Part shown: positions 31,956-38,802 of the stretch, piece by piece
Layout of the letters: the number at the start of each line of letters is the position of its first letter
Numbering within the stretch: the stretch's first letter is position 1
Assembly (NCBI GenBank): GCA_002315745.1
Contig: DCID01000009.1
Location: 1-38,802, forward strand
Origin: Bacteroidales bacterium UBA1735
GTDB taxonomy: Bacteria > Bacteroidota > Bacteroidia > Bacteroidales > Paludibacteraceae
Length of the DNA: 38,802 nucleotides
Direction of reading: 5' to 3'
Made by a program: the position numbers and the translations under genes
Notes under the pieces: generated by a model
Database searches by the model: none
Told to the model about the DNA's origin: nothing
What the model saw: the letters and a program-made list of their open reading frames with translations, nothing else

Positions 31956-34438
31956 TTCAAATCCACGCGGATGATAAAGTTAAACATTCGTCCTGTTAGG
32001 TAGTTAGGGCTTGCCCATTGGTAACCATTGCCGTCCGTCACCCAGAAATAGGAGTTGACGTTATGCCAGTCCACGATATTGAAAACCTCTAACTGCAATG
32101 CCCATTCTTTCACATGTTTGGCGCTCTCAGCCCGCATGAACTTGGCCGTCTTAGCATTGAATGCATACGTTATACCTACGTCGATACGCCGATACGGACT
32201 CATACGGAACGACTGTGCTTGTGAGTGGGGTGCACTAAATGGCAGACCGTCGTTCCAGATGAACTTGACATGGAAGAGCATCTGGGGTATCTTCGGTATA
32301 TAGTCTTGGAAGAGCATGGAGAATGAGTAGCGTTGCTCTTGCGGCGAAGGCATCCAACCTAAGTCTGGACGATTATCCAGTTGCTGCTTCGCACTCATCA
32401 GTCCAAAACTGATCCACGAGTCGGCACCCGGCACTAATTCTCCATATAACTTCACATCGGCTCCTACTACATAGCCGTGGGCATCGTTCTCACCCGAGTA
32501 GCGCACTCGCACGTTGTCCACCGTGTAACTGATCATGCGGTCGATGTACTTGTAGTACGCCTCGGTGGTTAATTTGAAGGGACGACCAAAGCCGCGGAAA
32601 TAGTAATCAAATCCTGCCACTACATGCACGGAACGCTGTGCCTTAATCTTATCGTTCAGTTGGATACGGGTTACCCCTTGTGCATCGGTCACCGTGTCAC
32701 GCAGTTCCTTGTAGAACGGTGCTTGGTAGTATAAACCGGTTGCCAAACGGAATGAGAAATCGCGTTTCCATCCAGGAATAAACTCCACACTGGCACGAGG
32801 CGAAGCCAATACCTCGTTGGTGTATGACCACCAGTTGAGACGACCGCCGATAGTGAATAGTATCTTGCACTTATCCGTCTCCCATCGATGTTGGTTCTCT
32901 ATATAGGCTTGCAATCGTCCCGAGCGCATGTAACTATCGCCGCGCATAGAATAGTACAGTTCCATCGCTTGCTCGTTATTGGGTTGCGAATACCCTGCTG
33001 AGTCACGCCATTCCCATTCGCTGATATGGTCGTTGATGAGTTCGAACTGTCCACTCAATCCCCAGATTAACTCGTTATTCTCGTGCACCCATTCGCCATG
33101 GTGACTGAGTGTTACTACGCCGGCTTCCAGTCGGTTGCGGGCATGTTGGTGAAAAAGGCCTGTGGCTAACGATTCTGTCGTGGTGTTATCCACTTGCCCG
33201 GTCTGTTGTCCGCTGGCTGAGGTGGATGCACCGCCACTGGATAGCACATACTCGGCGGTTATATCGAAGTTCTCACGCTCGTTAGTATAGAAGCCCGACA
33301 AATCAAAGCCGATGTTCACTTCCTTGCTCACATGTCCTTGTGCCGATAACGCCGCAAAAGCCGTGAGGAAACGATCCTTTTCCTGTCCTTCGTACCAAAT
33401 GTTAAGGTTCTTGGCATTCTCCAATCCTCCAAAACTCTCGCTCAGCGAGTCCGGCTTGAACCCGTAGTCGTTCATACTCACATTCCCTAAGAATGACATG
33501 GTCCATGGCCTTTTCGCTTTCTCGCCTACTTGCCTTTTCGCCTTATTACCCACCTGCCATGTCACATACGTCTGATAATCCAAGAAATTAGGACTATAAT
33601 TACCCGTCGTCGGCATCGCACCCAATAGATAAGACGAAGTCTTATACCGTATTCCATGCATTTGCGAATAGGTACTATCGCCGTGGCCGACATATACACT
33701 CGCGCCTAATAGACTGGCACTTAGACTACCTTCGAAGCGGTCGGGACGTTTGTACGATATATCGAGTACGCTGGACATCTTGTCGCCATATTGCGAACTA
33801 AAACCTCCTGCGGAGAACTGCACGTTCTGAGCCATCTCCGGATTGACGAAACTGAGTCCTTCCTGTTGACCGCTACGGATGAGCAACGGACGATGCACCT
33901 CGATGCCGTTCACATACACCTCGTTCTCGTCGAAAGTACCACCGCGCACATTATACTGACTACTGAGTTCATTGTTCTGATTAACACCTGCGAAGGTGAT
34001 CAAGATACTCTCTATTGACCCGCCCGTCGCATCGGGCATGACGCGCGTGGTGGCGGCATCGATACGATCCATCGTGCCTTGGGTGTGCTTGATACCCCGT
34101 ACCTCCACTTCTTCGAGCCATTGCGCATCGGTGGGCATCTGGGCATTGATGTTGAGCACTTCTTTGGCGTTACCAATTGGCATCTGCGTCGTCACGTAAC
34201 CTACCATCGATATAACGAGTGTCAACGAGTCTTGCTCATCAATCATGAGGTCATAGTAACCATTCTTATTCGTCGTCGTGCCCTCCACGATACCATTCAG
34301 CCCTTGCACATAGACGTTGGCTAACTCAATGCCGTGATTGTCCGTGTCGGTGATATAGCCATACAATCGCACTGTCCGCGCGGATAGCGAAGAGGCTATC
34401 AGTAGGGCACATAATATATGGAGTAGGCGATGCATCAT
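31952..34438 (-). CDS. TonB-dependent receptor with carboxypeptidase-like N-terminal domain
   Basis: An 828-residue outer-membrane protein. Signal peptide about 1-20 (MMHRLLHILCALLIASSLSA). Residues about 22-105 form the CarboxypepD_reg-like beta-sandwich (YGYITDTDNHGIELANVYVQG, TTNKNGYYDL). The plug (about 110-225) has the typical ITFAGVNQNNELSSQYNVRG and NEVYVNGIEVHRP segments. The rest is the beta-barrel, ending in an aromatic strand (RMFNFIIRVDLK). It imports a substrate at the outer membrane using TonB energy. No SusD partner or degradation genes are near, so it is not a glycan-utilisation pair. Residues near 300 carry a repeat-coded insertion (QVGNKAKRQVGEKAKR). It overlaps the mnmE stop by 4 nt. 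Confidence 0.92.
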   Translation of the reverse strand: MMHRLLHILCALLIASSLSARTVRLYGYITDTDNHGIELANVYVQGLNGIVEGTTTNKNGYYDLMIDEQDSLTLVISMVGYVTTQMPIGNAKEVLNINAQMPTDAQWLEEVEVRGIKHTQGTMDRIDAATTRVMPDATGGSIESILITFAGVNQNNELSSQYNVRGGTFDENEVYVNGIEVHRPLLIRSGQQEGLSFVNPEMAQNVQFSAGGFSSQYGDKMSSVLDISYKRPDRFEGSLSASLLGASVYVGHGDSTYSQMHGIRYKTSSYLLGAMPTTGNYSPNFLDYQTYVTWQVGNKAKRQVGEKAKRPWTMSFLGNVSMNDYGFKPDSLSESFGGLENAKNLNIWYEGQEKDRFLTAFAALSAQGHVSKEVNIGFDLSGFYTNERENFDITAEYVLSSGGASTSASGQQTGQVDNTTTESLATGLFHQHARNRLEAGVVTLSHHGEWVHENNELIWGLSGQFELINDHISEWEWRDSAGYSQPNNEQAMELYYSMRGDSYMRSGRLQAYIENQHRWETDKCKILFTIGGRLNWWSYTNEVLASPRASVEFIPGWKRDFSFRLATGLYYQAPFYKELRDTVTDAQGVTRIQLNDKIKAQRSVHVVAGFDYYFRGFGRPFKLTTEAYYKYIDRMISYTVDNVRVRYSGENDAHGYVVGADVKLYGELVPGADSWISFGLMSAKQQLDNRPDLGWMPSPQEQRYSFSMLFQDYIPKIPQMLFHVKFIWNDGLPFSAPHSQAQSFRMSPYRRIDVGITYAFNAKTAKFMRAESAKHVKEWALQLEVFNIVDWHNVNSYFWVTDGNGYQWASPNYLTGRMFNFIIRVDLK
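33508..33558 (-). repeat. 24-nt imperfect tandem repeat in the TonB-receptor gene
   Basis: Two 24-nt units (33508-33531 and 33532-33555 in plus-strand coordinates) encode QVGNKAKR and QVGEKAKR; together they add 16 residues in frame. The GEKAK unit resembles the one in mutS at 29500-29530. Confidence 0.75.
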
Positions 34439-35727
34439 TTGCCGATACAGAATTTGCTGAATATATTGTTTAACACTTCTTGTGAGGTAATCTGACCCGT
34501 TATCTCACCGAGGGCATTGAGGCAGTCCTGCAAGTCCATACTGAGGAACTCCCCACTTACGCCGTCAGCTAATCCTTGCTGCACACGACCTATCGCCTCC
34601 AATGCCCGACATAGAGCCTCATAATGCCGTACCGACGATATCACCGTGCCTTCGGGATGAAGGTCTCCGGCGGCCTCAACGAGCATCTCACGCAACGCGG
34701 ATACATCGCCGCTCTTGGCGGAGAGGGTGAGGGATAAACTAGACATTCTAGACGCGCTAGAACTTTCTACCAGATCCGCCTTGTTATAAACCTCGATGAC
34801 GGTTTTGTCCGCGATGGTGAGCGGTTCGGTGGGTTGCGTGATATCTTGTACATGCAACACGATAGCCGCCCGCTCAATGGCTTGTTGGCTGCGGGCTATA
34901 CCCATTGCCTCGATGCTATCTTTCGTCTCGCGTATGCCTGCCGTATCGATGATACGGAATAGCACACCGTTCAACACCAACGTATCTTCTATCGTGTCGC
35001 GGGTCGTGCCTGCGATGTCACTCACGATGGCACGATCGTCGCCTAATAGCGCGTTCAGTAATGTGGATTTGCCTGCATTGGTCGCACCCACGATGGCGAC
35101 AGCCACACCGTTTTTGATCGCGTTACCGGTCTTAAACGATGTCACCAATCGGCTGATAGTCGTTTCTATCGTTTGCGCTAAGTCGCGTAATTCGCCGCGG
35201 TCGGCAAACTCCAACTCCTCGTGATCGGCAAAATCGAGCTCTAACTCAATGAGCGACGTAAACTGCAATAGTCGGTCGCGTAACGCACTCAACTCGGTCG
35301 ATATGCCGCCCCGTAGTTGACTGAGCGCCAAATCTTTCTCTGCCTGTGTCTGTGCTTGTATCAGATCCGCCACGGCTTCTGCTTGGGTCAGATCCATCTT
35401 GCCGTTCAAGAACGCCCGCTGGGTGAATTCACCGCCTTTGGCTAAACGGCATCCTGCGTCCGTCAATCGACGCAGTAACTCCTGCTGGATATATAGACTG
35501 CCGTGGCAACTGATCTCCACCACATCCTCGCCTGTGAATGAGTGCGGAGCATGGTAGGTCGTGACCACCACGTCGTCTAAGTTGGCGATGGAACAATAGT
35601 GCACCTGCCGCGTGAGGGCGCGACCCGTCAGCCCTTCGGCTATGCCGATGGCAGCTTCCCCACTAACTCGTATGACGGCGATGCCGCCTATGCCGTAGGG
35701 CGTTGATATAGCTGCAATTGTATCCAT
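34435..35727 (-). CDS. mnmE: tRNA modification GTPase MnmE
   Basis: A 430-residue protein, slightly shorter than the usual 450-460. N-terminal domain MDTIAAISTPYGIGGIAVIR binds the tetrahydrofolate cofactor. The central helical domain surrounds an inserted G domain with G1 GATNAGKSTLLNAL, AGTTRDTIED, DTAGIRE and the NKADLV motif. The C-terminus is the invariant FCIGK, carrying the conserved Cys. With MnmG it makes the 5-carboxymethylaminomethyl group at U34 of several tRNAs. mnmG is not in the window. It overlaps prmA by 40 nt and the receptor gene by 4 nt. Confidence 0.96.
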   Translation of the reverse strand: MDTIAAISTPYGIGGIAVIRVSGEAAIGIAEGLTGRALTRQVHYCSIANLDDVVVTTYHAPHSFTGEDVVEISCHGSLYIQQELLRRLTDAGCRLAKGGEFTQRAFLNGKMDLTQAEAVADLIQAQTQAEKDLALSQLRGGISTELSALRDRLLQFTSLIELELDFADHEELEFADRGELRDLAQTIETTISRLVTSFKTGNAIKNGVAVAIVGATNAGKSTLLNALLGDDRAIVSDIAGTTRDTIEDTLVLNGVLFRIIDTAGIRETKDSIEAMGIARSQQAIERAAIVLHVQDITQPTEPLTIADKTVIEVYNKADLVESSSASRMSSLSLTLSAKSGDVSALREMLVEAAGDLHPEGTVISSVRHYEALCRALEAIGRVQQGLADGVSGEFLSMDLQDCLNALGEITGQITSQEVLNNIFSKFCIGK

Positions 35728-36458
35728 TCTCCGTTTTGCTGTTGCTTTTTAATGGCTAATCCGACTGCCTTTGCTGCGGCTTCCAAAGCCGGTATATCCG
35801 CTGCATAGAATCCACTAAGCCACACTTCGCCGTCGGGCGCGAGGTAGCGGCTATAACTATCCATTTGTGCGAGTAGGATATTGCGATGAATATTACTCAC
35901 AATAAGGTCATACCGACCGGCGGGTGGAGTATCGCCCAAACGTACATCCATTGTCACCCCATTGCGTTCCGCATTTTCTTGTGCGTTCGTCACACTATGT
36001 TCGTCTATGTCCACCGCTATCACCTGTTCTGCTCCGCGTTTCAGTGCCATGATACCTAATACCCCTGTGCCACAACCATTATCGAGCACTATGCTATGTG
36101 GCTTAAAATGGTGCGTCAATAGGCTATCTATCATCATGGCTGTCGTCTCGTGATAACCCGCGCCAAAGGCGCAATGGGGTACAATAGTCACGCCTAAGGG
36201 TAACTCCATAGCGGGATGTTCCGCTTCCCAAGTGGCGTTCCAGTTCTCGTCGGGACAGTCATCAATACCCACTAACTCCACACCTGCCGTCTCCGCCGCT
36301 ACTTGTTCAATCGCTTGTCTATCCAACAGCGCTGTCTGTATATACGCATCCTCCCCATCGAAGCAGTCAAAACCCATATCTGCCAAGCGTTGTTCAAACA
36401 CCGCCTGCTCCCACTCTTCCTTAAATCCGTATGTCCAATGTGCTACGCTATATTGCAT
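35688..36458 (-). CDS. prmA: Ribosomal protein L11 methyltransferase
   Basis: About 256 residues from ATG 36458; a TTG two codons earlier (36464) is a possible but less likely start. The N-terminal substrate domain ends with DDCPDENWNATWEAEHPAME. The methyltransferase domain has GAGYHETTAMM, motif I SIVLDNGCGTGVLGIMALKR, AVDIDEHSVTNAQENAERN and the catalytic-region YDLIVSNIHRN motif. PrmA trimethylates several amino groups on L11. Family length is about 280-295, so this is a somewhat short version, as is common in Bacteroidetes. Starts 9 nt after truA. Confidence 0.92.
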   Translation of the reverse strand: MQYSVAHWTYGFKEEWEQAVFEQRLADMGFDCFDGEDAYIQTALLDRQAIEQVAAETAGVELVGIDDCPDENWNATWEAEHPAMELPLGVTIVPHCAFGAGYHETTAMMIDSLLTHHFKPHSIVLDNGCGTGVLGIMALKRGAEQVIAVDIDEHSVTNAQENAERNGVTMDVRLGDTPPAGRYDLIVSNIHRNILLAQMDSYSRYLAPDGEVWLSGFYAADIPALEAAAKAVGLAIKKQQQNGEWIQLQLYQRPTA

Positions 36459-36460
36459 TG

Positions 36461-36474
36461 TCAATCGTCAATCG
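36461..36474. repeat. TCAATCG direct repeat at the truA/prmA junction
   Basis: Two adjacent 7-nt copies (36461-36467, 36468-36474) cover the truA stop codon and the short spacer before prmA. Confidence 0.6.
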
Positions 36475-37199
36475 TACACCACTTTCGTGAGGTAAAGTCC
36501 CTCTGCAGGCGCAGACTGCCCCGCTGCGCAGCGGTTATGGTCGGCAATCACGCGCCGAAAGTTCTCCACGCTCATCTTACCCCGTCCCACATCCATCAGC
36601 GTGCCCACGATTGCCCGTACCATGTTCCTTAAAAACCGATTAGCCGTTATCGTAAACACCGCCTCATGTTCTCCCAAGCGCTCCCAATGCGCCTCGGTGA
36701 TGGTGCAGAAGGTGGTTTTGACATCCGTATGCACCTTGCAGAATGACGCAAAATCTTGTGTCCCTATCAAGGTCGCTGCGGCATCGTTCATGCGTTCATA
36801 ATCCAATCCCGGCGCTACCTGTGCCGCCAGACCTCGTAGAAACGGGTTCTTCACCTCCGTGATATGATACTCGTACGTCCGTGCCGTCGCCGAGAAGCGG
36901 GCATGCATGTCATCTGCTACCGCATAGATATCTTGTATCGCAATCGATGCGGGAAGGAGACTATTCAGGTGGTCGGTTAACAATGCACCATGCACGATGG
37001 ACTCGGTGTCAAAGTGTGCGACCATCTGCCGCGCATGAACACCGGCATCCGTTCGTCCTGCGAAAGTGAGGGCTATGGGTGTGCGAAGGATAGTGGCAAA
37101 AGCTGACTCCATCGTCTCCTGCACCGTGATTCCATTCGGTTGCGTCTGCGAACCGTGGAAATCAGTTCCTATGTACGAAAAAACCACGAAGTAACGCAT
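36468..37199 (-). CDS. truA: tRNA pseudouridine synthase A
   Basis: A 243-residue TruA, which makes pseudouridine at positions 38-40 of the tRNA anticodon arm. N-terminal YFVVFSYIGTDFHGSQTQPN, the catalytic aspartate in LTFAGRTDAGVHARQMVAHF (Asp about residue 51), a NPFLRG segment and the C-terminal FTITANRFLRNMVRAIVGTLMDVGRGK are all present. Length is normal. It overlaps the flippase gene by 38 nt. Confidence 0.96.
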   Translation of the reverse strand: MRYFVVFSYIGTDFHGSQTQPNGITVQETMESAFATILRTPIALTFAGRTDAGVHARQMVAHFDTESIVHGALLTDHLNSLLPASIAIQDIYAVADDMHARFSATARTYEYHITEVKNPFLRGLAAQVAPGLDYERMNDAAATLIGTQDFASFCKVHTDVKTTFCTITEAHWERLGEHEAVFTITANRFLRNMVRAIVGTLMDVGRGKMSVENFRRVIADHNRCAAGQSAPAEGLYLTKVVYD

Positions 37200-38655
37200 C
37201 TATCTCTTTCGATAATCGTAATCGATATGCCAAACCCAATCCGCCACCGATCAGTACTACGGATCGCACGATACAGTCAAGCCAAATATGGTCTATGGGC
37301 ATCCATTGTGTCCAAGCCCAGTTTATCGCAAACAGTCCCACTAACAGCATCAGCGTGTAGCCATGTTGGCGGTGGAAAGGTACGAGCCGCAAAGCCCAAC
37401 TACTGATCGTCACGGCAAAGATATAGTACAGCACATCGCTGATAACTGTTGCCAAAGCCGCTCCATTCATACCATATAGCGGGATGAGGTAGTTGTTGAG
37501 CACAATAGCCGAGCCCGTCAATACCAACGAGTTGAGTAACGAGAACGCATAAAACCGCGAATAACCTAGTGCCGACACGTAGATACTAAGCGATGCCACA
37601 ATGAGTTGTCCTATGCCTAATAACAATACTACATGCTTGGCACAAGCGAAGTCCTGTCCGTTCGGTAGTAAGTGGAAGATTAAATCGATATTGAACCATA
37701 TCGTGAGAAAAATGAACCCACCAATGAGTAGCATGTTATTACTCGCTTGCGAGAGCAGGCGGCGGCAATTGAAGGTATCCGCATCCTTGATGGCTTGCGC
37801 TAATTCAGGTTGCGTGATCGCAGCCAGCGACCTAAACGGAATGGACACAATCACCGCTATGTAGGTCGCAATAGCGAATATACCCGTGAACTGCAAACCC
37901 ATCTTCGCCGTGATGAAGAAACTCGATAATGTTGGTGCTAACACCGATGCCAATGCTGACAGGATAAGGAACCCTGTGTAGAACAGGTAACTGCGCACCG
38001 TATCACGATGGGCGCGAAGATATGCCCAGTCGGGACGAAGCGACACCTGTCCTAATGAGAAGAAGTAACCAGCATTCACCAACGCTGCCACCGCGTAACT
38101 GCCACATAGTGCAATCACGAAACCATCCAACGATAGCACGTGGAACGCGTAGAGTAGGTAACTAATGAGCAGGCAGACGCGTATCAGCACCTCGCGCACA
38201 AACTTAGGTACGACGATACGCTTCATCACCGAGGCACTCGTCTCAAATACCGCCTGGTAGAGCATGCAGAATGCAATCGGTACTACAAAATAGTAGTAGT
38301 CCACGAACATCGGCGATTTCTCGCCAAACCATGCCGACAAGGGGGTGAAGCACCCCCAATAGATGAGCGCAAAGATGGCAAAACCGAGGAACGGCACGAC
38401 CATCATCCAGAAGAAGAATCCATGATGGTTCTCTTCATCGCGGAAGTATGGGAAGAAACGAACGATGGACGAAGAAGTGCCCAACTGTGCCAAACCTACA
38501 AACAGCGTCGCGGCATCAATCAGCACACGGGACAAACCAATCTCCTCCGTCGTGAGAAAACGTGTCAAGACGAAGAAGGTAGTAACAAAGCCTATCGCAA
38601 CGCCTATATACGTCACGATAGTGCCTTTGATACTCTGTTTGGCTATAATGCCCAT
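37162..38655 (-). CDS. Oligosaccharide flippase / polysaccharide biosynthesis membrane protein
   Basis: A 497-residue inner-membrane protein with about 12-14 hydrophobic helices. The start (KQSIKGTIVTYIGVAIGFVTTFFVLTRFLTTEEIGLSRVL is the family opening, here given by its parts KGTIVTYIGVAIGF and LTRFLTTEEIG) matches the Wzx/PST branch of the MOP superfamily. Arg/Lys-rich loops lie between helices, and the last helices are near 430-475. Such proteins flip lipid-linked oligosaccharides across the inner membrane. It heads a seven-gene run with tRNA and ribosome modification genes rather than other glycan genes, so its substrate cannot be told. The sugar transferase at 5084-6289 is a possible functional partner, far away. 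Confidence 0.88.
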   Translation of the reverse strand: MGIIAKQSIKGTIVTYIGVAIGFVTTFFVLTRFLTTEEIGLSRVLIDAATLFVGLAQLGTSSSIVRFFPYFRDEENHHGFFFWMMVVPFLGFAIFALIYWGCFTPLSAWFGEKSPMFVDYYYFVVPIAFCMLYQAVFETSASVMKRIVVPKFVREVLIRVCLLISYLLYAFHVLSLDGFVIALCGSYAVAALVNAGYFFSLGQVSLRPDWAYLRAHRDTVRSYLFYTGFLILSALASVLAPTLSSFFITAKMGLQFTGIFAIATYIAVIVSIPFRSLAAITQPELAQAIKDADTFNCRRLLSQASNNMLLIGGFIFLTIWFNIDLIFHLLPNGQDFACAKHVVLLLGIGQLIVASLSIYVSALGYSRFYAFSLLNSLVLTGSAIVLNNYLIPLYGMNGAALATVISDVLYYIFAVTISSWALRLVPFHRQHGYTLMLLVGLFAINWAWTQWMPIDHIWLDCIVRSVVLIGGGLGLAYRLRLSKEIDALLRGFFVHRN

Positions 38656-38680
38656 AATCCTATCTTCTTAATTCGCGCTG

Positions 38681-38712
38681 CAAAAGTACAACTTTTTTTT
38701 GATATATGCAAA
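38681..38712 (-). promoter_or_regulatory. Promoter for the flippase-to-rlmI run
   Basis: On the minus strand TTTG (38712-38709), a 20-nt spacer beginning CATATATCAAAAAA, then TACTTTTG (38688-38681), 25 nt before the ATG. This is the only promoter motif I noticed for the seven-gene run. Confidence 0.75.
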
Positions 38713-38716
38713 TATT

Positions 38717-38734
38717 TCCCGACTTTTTTCGGGA
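38717..38734. other. Perfect 6-bp hairpin next to the flippase promoter
   Basis: TCCCGA (38717-38722), loop CTTTTT, TCGGGA (38729-38734), just upstream of the -33 box on the minus strand. It may be an operator or part of a terminator for something beyond it. Confidence 0.45.
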
Positions 38735-38771
38735 TAATCCTTAGTGATCCTACTATAAAATCTGCAATTCT

Positions 38772-38802
38772 ATGGATAAAAAAGCGGTTCGTAGGCGGTT
38801 CG
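38772..38802 (+). CDS. Possible start of a plus-strand gene, cut by the window edge
   Basis: ATG 38772 opens a frame reading MDKKAVRRRF up to the edge. A short basic start of this kind occurs in 5-formyltetrahydrofolate cyclo-ligases, but ten residues cannot establish identity. The region upstream has no clear TAnnTTTG box. Divergent position next to the flippase promoter makes a gene start plausible. Confidence 0.3.
   Translation, partial: MDKKAVRRRF

Noticed and set aside
31952..34438. TonB receptor as SusC of a polysaccharide utilisation locus
   Set aside because: No SusD, glycoside hydrolase or regulator is beside it; the neighbours are mnmE and mutS.

Overview
The window looks like chromosomal DNA from a member of the Bacteroidota, most likely order Bacteroidales. 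Nine intergenic promoters have the Bacteroidales form TTTG (or one mismatch), a 20-nt spacer, then TAnnTTTG. No Shine-Dalgarno-type sites stand out. The gene set also fits: a TonB-dependent receptor with a carboxypeptidase-like N-terminal domain, a DUF5723/TSP3/OmpA protein, a DUF4143 ATPase, and a secreted protein with Listeria-Bacteroides repeats. Most of the window is dense housekeeping DNA in long co-directional runs with 1-40 nt overlaps. I see no rRNA, tRNA, CRISPR, phage or insertion sequence.

Layout. (1) 1-295 (-): 5' part of a DsbD/CcdA-like membrane protein, divergent from 355-4909 (+): an NtrY-like sensor kinase, gdhA and kbl. (2) 4920-6867 (-): tsaC, a sugar transferase and a 55-aa xseB. 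(3) 7057-10761 (+): thrS, rnhB, a DUF2461 protein and a metallo-beta-lactamase-fold hydrolase. (4) 10885-18279 (+): rimP, nusA, infB, an acyltransferase, coaD and an S41 protease. (5) 18260-24052 (-): a lipoprotein, a DUF5723/TSP3/OmpA protein, a YebC-family protein and rsmG. (6) 24074-26827: the accessory part, with a promoter, about 300 nt of very structured RNA ending in a terminator, a modular secreted protein, and a palindrome-rich spacer. (7) 26828-28102 (+): an AAA/DUF4143 ATPase. (8) 28088-38655 (-): one seven-gene run read as flippase, truA, prmA, mnmE, TonB-dependent receptor, mutS, rlmI. (9) 38772-38802 (+): possibly the first codons of another gene.

How the genes work together. 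Block 4 joins ribosome maturation (RimP), transcription elongation (NusA) and translation initiation (IF-2) with lipid and CoA synthesis. Block 5 puts two envelope proteins upstream of a translation/regulatory factor and a 16S rRNA methyltransferase. Block 8 mixes polysaccharide export, tRNA, rRNA and ribosomal-protein modification, an outer-membrane receptor and mismatch repair. Block 2 joins tRNA t6A synthesis, glycan priming and an exonuclease subunit.

Most worth a second look: the structured RNA at 24194-24500 just upstream of the secreted-protein gene; ThrS lacking most of its TGS domain; a 29-nt repeat found identically at two distant gene junctions; a short Gly-Glu-Lys-Ala-Lys-coding repeat inserted in the same frame in both mutS and the receptor gene; an extended promoter module shared by three promoters; and the mosaic spacer 26516-26734. 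All family assignments were made by reading the sequence; no database search was run.
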